This document shows, piece by piece, positions 1 through 7,564 of a stretch of 64,000 nucleotides of DNA. Location: NCBI GenBank assembly GCA_963775245.1, contig CAVZID010000016.1, forward strand, positions 124,001-188,000. Reading direction: 5' to 3'. A model generated the notes under the pieces. It was not told the DNA's origin, made no database searches, and saw only the letters and a list, made by a program, of their open reading frames with translations. Position 1 is the first letter of the stretch. Each line of letters opens with the position of its first letter. The translations under genes were made by a program, and so were the position numbers. This DNA is from CAVSWT01 sp963775245. Lineage in GTDB: Bacteria; Bacteroidota; Ignavibacteria; Ignavibacteriales; Ignavibacteriaceae.

Positions 1-1281
1 TTTATTCCGGGAATAACTGCATCATATCTTCAGGATGAATACCCTGTTGATCCTGAAACTATCTGGTCTGTTCTAAAAAAAGATTATGATAGAATTGCTT
101 TGCATCCTAACGATTTAAGGTATGAGGCAATTCAGCCTGCTAGAGTAAAGTCCGGTAAACTTTTTGAAATCGCTTACAAAGAAATTATTGAAGAGCTAAG
201 GTATAATTTAGCAAATTCAGAAGATCAGCCTGTCCCCGTTTATCCGTTTGCTTATGATTGGAGAATGCCGCTTGAAATAGCGCAAAAACAGCTTGATGAA
301 TTTATAGAAGAAGTTATTAATAGAACAAAGCTTCTAAAACATTATTACGCCCAGGGCTATGCTGATGACGCGAAAGTAAATCTCATCGGGCATTCAATGG
401 GAGGATTAGTTTTAGCCGGATATTTAAGCGACAAAGGAAATGCTGCGCCGGTTCATAAAGTTGTTACACTCGCTTCTCCTTTCCAGGGTTCATTTGAAGC
501 AATCATAAAAGTAACTACCGGGACGGCTAATCTTGGAACTTCACCACCAAGTTCACGTGAAAGAGAAGCTGCGCGAATTATGCCGGGCCTTTATCATTTA
601 ATTCCTAGTTTTTTTTACGGAGTTCAGGAAGATCCTAATTTACCAAATTCTTTTTACGATCCGGGAATTTGGCAGGAAAGTATTTATCAATCTCTTGAAG
701 AATTTATAAGATTAAAAGGATTGCCCACGGAAGATATAAAGGGTGATGCAAGAAAATTACTAACTGCATTGCTTAATCAAGCAAAAGAACATAGAGATAA
801 GCTTGATAATTTCAAATTAGAAAATGCCGGACTTGATAAATCAAAATGGCTTGCGGTTGTTGGTGTAGACTCTGAAACAAGAGTGAAAATACAAATCTCG
901 TTAGTTGGTGAATCCCCTGTATTTGAATTTCACTCTGATGACAGAATGAATGGCTGGAGTAATAATGATGAAGCAAATAAAAAATTTACAGGAGATGGAA
1001 CTGTTCCCTTTGAAGGAGCTATTCCTAAATTTTTACCAATGGAAAGTTTGGTTTGTGTTACTCCAGACGATTACGGTTATTGGGAAATACAAGACAGAGT
1101 TGTCACAAAAGTTGCGGGATTTCATGGAATACTCCCTAATATGGATATGCTGCATAGAATGATCGTCAGGTTTTTAAAAGACCTGCCGGACTCGAAAGGA
1201 AATACCTGGGGGCGTCCGGCTCCAGGTGTAAAAAATGAAGCTTGGGCTCCGCCTTTATCGTTAAAAAATAAGAATCTTTAA
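1..1281 (+). CDS. LCAT-like alpha/beta-hydrolase (lipase/acyltransferase), 5' truncated by window edge
   Basis: The frame is open from base 1, reading FIPGITASYLQDEYPVDPE, so the true start lies upstream; the first in-window start codon, TTG at 100, is internal. The FIPGI opening resembles the lid/oxyanion region of lecithin:cholesterol acyltransferase-like lipases. The nucleophile elbow is GHSMGG at about 397-414. DGTVPFEG near 996-1019 can supply the acid and FHG near 1120 the histidine, which completes a Ser-Asp-His triad. It probably hydrolyses or transfers acyl chains of lipids; the signal peptide, if any, is not visible. It precedes two envelope-type genes on the same strand. Family assignment is firm; the substrate is unknown. 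Confidence 0.8.
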   Translation, partial: FIPGITASYLQDEYPVDPETIWSVLKKDYDRIALHPNDLRYEAIQPARVKSGKLFEIAYKEIIEELRYNLANSEDQPVPVYPFAYDWRMPLEIAQKQLDEFIEEVINRTKLLKHYYAQGYADDAKVNLIGHSMGGLVLAGYLSDKGNAAPVHKVVTLASPFQGSFEAIIKVTTGTANLGTSPPSSREREAARIMPGLYHLIPSFFYGVQEDPNLPNSFYDPGIWQESIYQSLEEFIRLKGLPTEDIKGDARKLLTALLNQAKEHRDKLDNFKLENAGLDKSKWLAVVGVDSETRVKIQISLVGESPVFEFHSDDRMNGWSNNDEANKKFTGDGTVPFEGAIPKFLPMESLVCVTPDDYGYWEIQDRVVTKVAGFHGILPNMDMLHRMIVRFLKDLPDSKGNTWGRPAPGVKNEAWAPPLSLKNKNL

Positions 1282-1338
1282 ATATCTATTTTAAGAATAA
1301 CTATGAACTAAATTTGAGTTAACCCACTTGTATTGATT

Positions 1339-2400
1339 ATGACTTATGTAAACAAGTATAGATTTATAAAAATTATTTTCATATTTATAATAGCATTAAT
1401 CAATTGCTATGCTCAAAAAAAAGATGCTATACGCCAGGGCAACGCTGATTATCCGGTTCCCATTCCCGCAGCATTAGCAACTCTATCAAATGATAATCCT
1501 TCCCTTCTCTATCCAAGCTCTGTTCGGGCTCTATCCTTATCTTTAAATTATAAATTAGAAAACAATCAAGGGCTTACTTCCGCCGGAATTGAGCTAGCTC
1601 CATTTTTAATTGGAAACTATACGGATTTATCAAAATATCTTTCCGGAAGATTATTACGGGTTTTATTGAGAACTAGAATATCAATAGCTTCAACAATTAA
1701 TTCAAATGATGGTTCTTGTACTGCTATAGGGTTCCGGTGGATGCTTCACGATGATGGAGATGTCCGTTCCGATTCAAGTTTTCAAAAAGCTCTTATTTCC
1801 TTAGGATCAAAACATCCTGAAATTGAAAATAAATGCAGTGATAATGGTTCGACAAATTCTAATAAATTTAAAATCTGTCTTTCTGAAAAAGTCAGCAGTC
1901 AGGATTATCTTCAGCAAAAAATCGATAGCCTGCGCGAAGCCATAAAAGATTCACTTTGGAATAAATCTGTTTTTGAAATCGCGGCAGTTATGCTCTACCA
2001 ATCTTCAGAACAAGGCACAATTTTATTATCAAATGGATTTAGAATTCGTCAATACCGTTTTTTCTTTAGTGGGTCTTTGCCGTTCCTTAGCTCAAACGGG
2101 CAATTCGTTTTTGGTATGAGCGGATGGCTGGGTTTTGATAGTCTTATTCCGGATTATCAAAGGAAAGGTGCTATAATTATCAGGCCTGTTTATGGAAATT
2201 TAAGTGAACGATTTTTTATTGAAACAAAATTAATCTCGGCTAATAAATACAAGCCGAATTTAACTTTTGGTATTGGGGCAATGATAAATATTGCTAATGG
2301 ATTTTGGCTCCGTTTCGGAACAAGTCATTCTCTTTTAAAAGGAATAAGATCAGAATCAATAGCTTATTTAAATTTTAGTTTTGGTACCCCTGAACTTTGA
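1339..2400 (+). CDS. secreted/outer-membrane hypothetical protein
   Basis: About 353 residues. I chose ATG 1339 over an in-frame TTG at 1333. The N-terminus is a signal peptide (basic KYRF, hydrophobic IIFIFIIALINC, likely cleavage after CYA). The rest lacks long hydrophobic helices and is rich in alternating, aromatic-containing stretches, which suits a small outer-membrane beta-barrel: GFRIRQYRFFFSGSLPF, LTFGIGAMINIANGFWLRFG, and a C-terminus AYLNFSFGTPEL. A short charged helical insert lies near residues 185-205. I recognise no named family. It sits between the lipase and a small lipoprotein and may share a transcript with them. Confidence 0.6.
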   Translation: MTYVNKYRFIKIIFIFIIALINCYAQKKDAIRQGNADYPVPIPAALATLSNDNPSLLYPSSVRALSLSLNYKLENNQGLTSAGIELAPFLIGNYTDLSKYLSGRLLRVLLRTRISIASTINSNDGSCTAIGFRWMLHDDGDVRSDSSFQKALISLGSKHPEIENKCSDNGSTNSNKFKICLSEKVSSQDYLQQKIDSLREAIKDSLWNKSVFEIAAVMLYQSSEQGTILLSNGFRIRQYRFFFSGSLPFLSSNGQFVFGMSGWLGFDSLIPDYQRKGAIIIRPVYGNLSERFFIETKLISANKYKPNLTFGIGAMINIANGFWLRFGTSHSLLKGIRSESIAYLNFSFGTPEL

Positions 2401-2448
2401 TAAAGAAATAATAAAATATTTTAAATCTAACAAAACAGGAATATGGTT

Positions 2449-2769
2449 ATGAAGAAAGAAGCAGCTTGTATTTTAATTATAATAATTTTCTTTCAGGGCT
2501 GCTATAGTTATAGAGTAGTAGTCCCTAATTCAAACCCTGTAGTCGACAGCGGAAGTAAAACTGTTAATTCATTTTTTTGGGGGCTGCTAAACAACCCGCA
2601 GCAAATTGTTGCCCAAGAATGCAGTAAAAGTAATTCAATTGATGAGGTTAAATTCTCAACTAATCTGGGTTATTCATTAATCTCAATTGTTACACTTGGT
2701 ATCTGGATGCCGGTTGATGTTGAATGGAAATGCGGGCCGCAGCAAACAGGTAATGAATCACCATTATAA
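2449..2769 (+). CDS. small lipoprotein, Bor-like
   Basis: About 106 residues. The signal sequence ends in the lipobox FQGC, predicting lipidation of the cysteine and membrane anchoring. The mature part has the layout of Bor/Iss-type lipoproteins: a Trp near the start (NSFFWGLL), a central cysteine (AQECSK), and a terminal TLGIWMP followed by WKC. ATG 2449 lies eight bases after AGGA (2437-2440) and fits better than ATG 2443. Bor-family proteins are surface lipoproteins of poorly known role; the family call is by pattern only. It ends 14 bases before the FAD oxidase gene. Confidence 0.6.
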   Translation: MKKEAACILIIIIFFQGCYSYRVVVPNSNPVVDSGSKTVNSFFWGLLNNPQQIVAQECSKSNSIDEVKFSTNLGYSLISIVTLGIWMPVDVEWKCGPQQTGNESPL

Positions 2770-2783
2770 AAAAAGGAATCGTC

Positions 2784-4310
2784 ATGCTTGCAAATAATAA
2801 TGTGCCGGATAATATAATTCCTCGTCCAAATTTTTTATGGAAAAATAGGCACGAAACCGTAGAACAGCAGCTTGAAATGCTTTATGATGTTTGGAAGGTA
2901 GATGAAAAAGCCGGTGATGGTTTTGAACGTTTAAAAATGATATCCAATTCTTTATCATGGATTATTTCTGAAGCTGATAAAGATAATACAGAAATAAGAG
3001 CACACGGTGGAACATGGTCGTTATCACCTATTGCTGTCGCTGAAAAGAGAATGATTAACACCCGCCCGTTAAATTATTTCTTCCCGTTATCGCAGCAAAG
3101 CGTTTCTCAAGAATATCATGGCGACAGCGACAAAGTATTTTTCGTTCAATGTGGAATTTCAATCCAGGAATTGAATTCAAATCTTAGAGCTAAAAATCTT
3201 TCATTAAAAACTTCCGGGGCAAGCAACGGACAGACACTTGCCGGCGCTGTTTTAACCGGTACACACGGCGCCGCAATTGACGTTGGTTCTATGCAGGAAT
3301 TTGTTGTAGGACTTTATTTAATTGTTAGTCCCGATAAACATATTCTTCTGGAAAGAGAATCTTACCCGGTTCTATCTCAATCCTTTGCAAACAAGCTTGG
3401 TGCAGTAATAATTAGGAACGATGATTTATTTAATGCTGCAGTGGTCAGCTTTGGAAGTTTTGGAATTGTACATGCTATGGTAATTGAAACCGAGCCGGTT
3501 TTTCTTTTAGAAATGCACCGGGAAATTTATCCTATTAATCAAGTTCGGCAGGTTATAAACAATCTTGACTTCGCAAACTTTCCTTTGAAGCATCCGGGTC
3601 AAAGGCCATATCATTTTGAAGTTGTTTTCAATCCATATAAAATTAATGATGGTGCCTATGTAACTCAAATGTACAAACGAAATTACACTTCAAATTATAC
3701 AAAGCCAGTTATCAGCAATGGATTAGGGCCCGGAGATGATTTGCTATCTGTTATGGGTACAATAACCGATGAAATTCCCCCAATGATTCCGGGGACTGTA
3801 AGTTTATTAATAAACCAGTTTTACAAGTTAAGCAATGAAATAGGAACTCTGGGAGAAATATTTTTCGCAACGACAGTTCATGGTAAGGCGGCAAGCATGG
3901 AAATTGGAATTCCCGTTTCCTTTGCAACAAAAACTCTTGATGTTATTTTATCTGTAATTAATGATGTTGGTCCGGTAGCTTGTATTGTTGCTTTCAGGTT
4001 TGTAAAAGGGTCTAAAGCGCTTCTTGCTTTTACTAAATTTGAAACTACTTGTACGATTGAAATCCAGGCTGTTTACTCACATAGGTCACTAAATTTTTAT
4101 AATGCCTTATGGAATAAATTAGATAACGAAGGAATTCCTCATGCATTTCACTGGGGGCAAATGAATAATTTAAATGCTCAAAAAGTTAGGGCTATTTATG
4201 GTGATGACAAGGTTAATAAATGGATCAATGCTCGTAAACAATTGGTTCCAGATAGATATAGAAGATTATTCAACAATAAAACTTTGAGAGACTGCGGGTT
4301 GGATGAATGA
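2784..4310 (+). CDS. FAD-binding oxidoreductase, VAO/aldonolactone-oxidase type
   Basis: 508 residues, with an AAAGGA-type ribosome site before ATG 2784. The N-terminal half is a PCMH-type FAD domain: AHGGTWSLSP (about residues 73-82) matches the dinucleotide/FAD loop of the vanillyl-alcohol-oxidase superfamily, and SGASNGQTLAGAVLTGTHG (about 144-162) is the second FAD segment. The C-terminal half resembles the substrate cap of sugar-lactone or alditol oxidases, ending with FHWGQMNN. No signal peptide is seen, so it is probably cytoplasmic. It likely oxidises a sugar, lactone or alcohol with flavin; the substrate cannot be told from sequence. Confidence 0.78.
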   Translation: MLANNNVPDNIIPRPNFLWKNRHETVEQQLEMLYDVWKVDEKAGDGFERLKMISNSLSWIISEADKDNTEIRAHGGTWSLSPIAVAEKRMINTRPLNYFFPLSQQSVSQEYHGDSDKVFFVQCGISIQELNSNLRAKNLSLKTSGASNGQTLAGAVLTGTHGAAIDVGSMQEFVVGLYLIVSPDKHILLERESYPVLSQSFANKLGAVIIRNDDLFNAAVVSFGSFGIVHAMVIETEPVFLLEMHREIYPINQVRQVINNLDFANFPLKHPGQRPYHFEVVFNPYKINDGAYVTQMYKRNYTSNYTKPVISNGLGPGDDLLSVMGTITDEIPPMIPGTVSLLINQFYKLSNEIGTLGEIFFATTVHGKAASMEIGIPVSFATKTLDVILSVINDVGPVACIVAFRFVKGSKALLAFTKFETTCTIEIQAVYSHRSLNFYNALWNKLDNEGIPHAFHWGQMNNLNAQKVRAIYGDDKVNKWINARKQLVPDRYRRLFNNKTLRDCGLDE

Positions 4311-4379
4311 AAAATAAGATTAATTTTAATGATTTAAATCATGATTAAGAAAGTTTGTTTATAAAAGGAGACAAATCGA

Positions 4380-4787
4380 ATGGCTGCTGTTCAGGTAAGA
4401 TATATTGTTAACGACGTAGACCCTGCAATAAAATTTTATTGTGGGCAATTAGGATTTAAAGAAATAATGCATCCATCACCGTATTTTGCAATGCTTTCCA
4501 AAGATGAGCTCCGGCTGGTATTGAACAAACCAGGAGGTGGTGCCGGCGGCGGACAAGCAATGTCCGATGGAAGCTTTCCTGAACCAGGCGGCTGGAACCG
4601 TTTTGCAATTGAAGTTCCCAATATTGAAAATGAAGTTGAAAAATTACAAAATGCCAATGTAAACTTTCGCAGCGATATAATAACCGGCATTGGTATCAAA
4701 CAATGCATAATAGAAGATCCTTCCGGAAACCCTGTTGAAATATTTCAACCGATTATTCCTGAAGCAAAACTAAATCCTGGTTCTTAA
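4380..4787 (+). CDS. VOC family (glyoxalase/bleomycin-resistance fold) protein
   Basis: 135 residues with two beta-alpha-beta-beta-beta units. VRYIVNDVDPAIKFYCGQLG is the usual opening strand-helix of the vicinal oxygen chelate superfamily, and EDPSGNPVEIFQP the closing metal-site strand, with Glu as likely metal ligand. Preceded by AAAGGAGA at 4365-4372. It begins a same-strand group with an AraC regulator, a second VOC protein and an SRPBCC protein. Members include lyases, dioxygenases and drug-binding proteins; the specific reaction is unknown. Confidence 0.85.
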   Translation: MAAVQVRYIVNDVDPAIKFYCGQLGFKEIMHPSPYFAMLSKDELRLVLNKPGGGAGGGQAMSDGSFPEPGGWNRFAIEVPNIENEVEKLQNANVNFRSDIITGIGIKQCIIEDPSGNPVEIFQPIIPEAKLNPGS

Positions 4788-4845
4788 TACAGTAAATTAA
4801 ATTTTTCCTCTTAAGCTAAAAGATAGTTCAACAAAATAATTTTTA

Positions 4846-5688
4846 ATGGAATACAAAGAATATAAACCATGTAAGCTTCTTTCAAACTTTGTTGAGTGTT
4901 ATTGGACTGCACTTGCTGACCGCCCGCCTTTCAGAGAAAAAGAATCTTTAATCCCGGATGGAACAATTGAATTGATGTTTAACTTCGGGGATAATTATTC
5001 CAAATTTAAAAATGGAATTAAGACCCCCGTAAAAGGCTCTCATATTATTGGTATACGAAAAAAGACTTTGCAGATTTCACAAACAAATAAGCAAAATATT
5101 TTTTCAGTCAGGTTTAAATTGGGAGGGGTATATCCGGTCATAAAAATTCCCGTATATTCATTTGCAAATGATTTCTTTGAACTAGATTTACTTTTAGGCA
5201 ATGAATATAAAGAGCTTGAAGAAAAATTATATGAAACTTTATCAACTAAAAAAAGAATTGAAATTATAGAAGATTATCTGTTAAAGAAAATTTATGGAAA
5301 CAATATGGACGATTATAATTTTGTAGAAGCTTGTTCAAAACTACTTTTACAAAATCCTTCTATGGATATAAAAACCTTATCCGATAATTTTAACACAAAT
5401 TATAAAACCATTGAAAGAAAATTTCAAAAAGTTATGGGTTTAACTCCCACTGAACTTTTAAAGATACGCCGCTTTAATAATGCGGTTTTTTCAATGTACT
5501 CATGTAAATATAATTCACTTACTGCGATTGCTTATAAATGCGGGTATTTTGATCAGTCACACTTTATCCGGGAATTTAAGCAGCTTACAACTTTTTCTCC
5601 CAAAGAATTTTTAAAAGAACAATTTACAATTGTCCAGGTAATACAGCCCGCACTTGCAGAACGGCTGTCGAAAATGTACAATTTGTAA
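4846..5688 (+). CDS. AraC family transcriptional regulator
   Basis: 280 residues. The N-terminal part (YKPCKLLSNFVECYWTA and LIPDGTIELMFNFG) matches the DUF6597-type cupin-like sensor common in AraC proteins of this phylum. The C-terminal 100 residues hold two helix-turn-helix units: DIKTLSDNFNTNYKTIERKF, then LTAIAYKCGYFDQSHFIREF with the family-typical GYFDQSHFIREFK and SPKEF. It lies between two VOC genes and before an SRPBCC gene, so it probably controls this small cluster. The effector is unknown. Confidence 0.88.
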   Translation: MEYKEYKPCKLLSNFVECYWTALADRPPFREKESLIPDGTIELMFNFGDNYSKFKNGIKTPVKGSHIIGIRKKTLQISQTNKQNIFSVRFKLGGVYPVIKIPVYSFANDFFELDLLLGNEYKELEEKLYETLSTKKRIEIIEDYLLKKIYGNNMDDYNFVEACSKLLLQNPSMDIKTLSDNFNTNYKTIERKFQKVMGLTPTELLKIRRFNNAVFSMYSCKYNSLTAIAYKCGYFDQSHFIREFKQLTTFSPKEFLKEQFTIVQVIQPALAERLSKMYNL

Positions 5689-5750
5689 AACTACTTATCT
5701 TTTATTTTTATTATAAATTTTTTAACTAAAAAAAATATCAAGGAGTTATT

Positions 5751-6167
5751 ATGAGCAGCTCAATTAAAAGTCTTATGCCGTACTTAACATTTGACGGCAA
5801 CTGTGAAGAAGCATTAAATACTTACAGCAAAATTCTGGATGGGAAAGTAACCATTGAAGGACGATATGATAACCCGGCAATGAAAGCACCCAAAGAGTAT
5901 CATGACAAAGTTATGCATGCTTCACTTAAATTTGGAGAGCTAACAATATTAGCATCAGATATTTATCCGGGGCGGCAGCTAAATAGAGGAAGTTCTGATA
6001 CGTCATTGTCTTTAACTGCTTCGAATCCTGGAGAAGGAAAAAGTATTTTTGATCAGCTTGCCGAAAATGGCAAAGTCCATGTACCTTTTGAAAAACAATT
6101 TTGGGGTGCATGGCATGGAAACTTAACAGACAAGTTTGGAATAAAATGGATGATGAATTGTGAATAA
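5751..6167 (+). CDS. VOC family protein, PhnB-like
   Basis: 138 residues. LMPYLTFDGNCEEALNTYSK is the characteristic opening of the PhnB-like branch of the VOC superfamily, and WHGNLTDKFGIKWMMNCE the characteristic end (normally a G-x-x-D-x-F-G-x-x-W-M-x-N pattern). AAGGAG at 5740-5745 gives a good ribosome site for ATG 5751. Proteins of this branch are often annotated as glyoxalase-like with no proven activity. It is paralogous only at fold level to the VOC gene at 4380 and shares the strand with the AraC and SRPBCC genes. Confidence 0.85.
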   Translation: MSSSIKSLMPYLTFDGNCEEALNTYSKILDGKVTIEGRYDNPAMKAPKEYHDKVMHASLKFGELTILASDIYPGRQLNRGSSDTSLSLTASNPGEGKSIFDQLAENGKVHVPFEKQFWGAWHGNLTDKFGIKWMMNCE

Positions 6168-6203
6168 TCATTTTTCAAGAATAAAACATCATATTAAGAT
6201 AAA

Positions 6204-6731
6204 ATGAAACGAACAATTCGAATGAAGCAAAATTTTTCTTTTGACCGGGAACAAGTATGGCTTGCTCTTACTGATTCTAATCTGCTTGGACAATGGTTTA
6301 TGAAAAACGACTTCAGGCCCGAAATTAATTTTGAGTTTACATTTCGGATGGTTCCACAGAAAGGATGGGATGGAATTACTCATTGTAAAATAATTGAGAT
6401 TGCTCCATTACAAAAACTTGTATATACTTATAAGGGAAGTGCAACCGGAGAAAAAACATTGTCATGTGCTGGCATCCATTCGGAAACTGCGGATAAAGCT
6501 GCTAAAGGTATTTTCACGGAACTTGATACAATATTAAGTTTTACTTTAACCCCTATCTGCGGAGGAACAAATTTATTCATGGAACATTCAGGCTTTCAAG
6601 GATTCAAACTAGTTTTAATCAGCTTTGTTTTCGGGATGGGCTGGAAAAAACAAATGAAGAAACTTGGGACACTATTAGAAAAATTAGAAAGAGAAAAACC
6701 AATAACTAAAAAAATTAGCCTTGAGGATTAA
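6204..6731 (+). CDS. SRPBCC/AHSA1-like domain protein
   Basis: 175 residues with the START-like helix-grip pattern: FSFDREQVWLALTDSNLLGQW at the N-terminus, WDGITHCKIIEIAPLQKLVYTY in the middle, and the hydrophobic C-terminal helix around GWKKQMKKLGTLLEKLE. A longer loop (CAGIHSETADKAAKG) separates central strands. Such proteins bind hydrophobic ligands. A paralogue paired with an ArsR regulator lies at 34697. The stop codon lies inside a terminator stem. Confidence 0.82.
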   Translation: MKRTIRMKQNFSFDREQVWLALTDSNLLGQWFMKNDFRPEINFEFTFRMVPQKGWDGITHCKIIEIAPLQKLVYTYKGSATGEKTLSCAGIHSETADKAAKGIFTELDTILSFTLTPICGGTNLFMEHSGFQGFKLVLISFVFGMGWKKQMKKLGTLLEKLEREKPITKKISLED

Positions 6732-6746
6732 TAAAAATCCTCAAGG
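6719..6746 (+). terminator. hairpin terminator overlapping the SRPBCC stop codon
   Basis: CCTTGAGGATT (6719-6729) is exactly complementary to AATCCTCAAGG (6736-6746), with a six-base loop. The gene's TAA lies in the stem and loop. The facing minus-strand gene ends at 6764, so it can end transcription in both directions. The same stem occurs again at 22354-22385. Confidence 0.75.
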
Positions 6747-6763
6747 CCATAATTATTTATTTC

Positions 6764-7564
6764 TTAATTAACTTCCTTTTTCCATTCCGGGAATCTTCCA
6801 GGAGTATATGGTGCGCCGTATTTTTCAAGTTTTGATTCTAGATTTTTTACTTCTTCATTAATTGATTTTAATGTAGTTAGCAACCCTTCAAATTGATTTG
6901 CTGCCGCATTATAATTATCAATATAAGTAGTAGTTGGGGCAGATGTTGTATACCACAAAGAAGAAGTTATCATATCAACACGCTGCTTTACTGATGTTGG
7001 AGAAAACCCTTCATACTGTGCCTTCAAAGGATCACCGTTAAGTTTTCTGTTAAAGTCATCAAGTTCCTTTTTAATTTTAAGGGCAGTGTTGTATGATTCA
7101 TCCGGAACTCCTGCTCCGTCAATTACAGCTTTTTCGAGATACTTAATTTTTTCATCTAACGATTTTCTAAACTCATCAGCACCGGAAACTGCACGCGTAA
7201 GGTTTGCAACTTTCTTGTTGAACTTGTCTAATGCCTGTCTATCATTTACAGGAAGACTGGTATTGTTTAATGATTTACAGACAAATTCCTGAGGCGAAAC
7301 AAGCTCTGTAAATTTATCATCCTGGAATTTTGAAAGAGATACTTTATACTTTCCAGGTACTACCATGTAACCAAGTTCCGGTTGGTTCCAGGGAATTGAA
7401 TTATCCTGAGGCTTTAATGAAACCGCTGTAAAAGGATTATACCTAAAATCCCAAACAATTCTATTAACACCTTTTTTAGGATCGGCTTTTATTTTTCTAA
7501 TTACGTTGCCGTCCATGATCGCTAACTGTAAATAGAAGATAACCTTTAGGTTCTTCTTGTTCAT
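6764..7564 (-). CDS. C-terminal part of frameshifted sortilin/BNR-propeller protein
   Basis: This frame continues the protein of 7497-10043. Its real content begins at DGNVIRKI (near 7515), followed by KKGVNRIVWDFRYNPF, the usual post-propeller segment of VPS10-like secreted glycosidases, then a helical tail ending YTPGRFPEWKKEVN. The first dozen residues (MNKKNLKVIFYLQ) are an out-of-frame artefact. Joined across one indel at about 7515-7522, the two frames read VSD then DGNVIRKI. A remnant of the same C-terminus occurs at 36364-36432. Confidence 0.7.
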   Translation of the reverse strand: MNKKNLKVIFYLQLAIMDGNVIRKIKADPKKGVNRIVWDFRYNPFTAVSLKPQDNSIPWNQPELGYMVVPGKYKVSLSKFQDDKFTELVSPQEFVCKSLNNTSLPVNDRQALDKFNKKVANLTRAVSGADEFRKSLDEKIKYLEKAVIDGAGVPDESYNTALKIKKELDDFNRKLNGDPLKAQYEGFSPTSVKQRVDMITSSLWYTTSAPTTTYIDNYNAAANQFEGLLTTLKSINEEVKNLESKLEKYGAPYTPGRFPEWKKEVN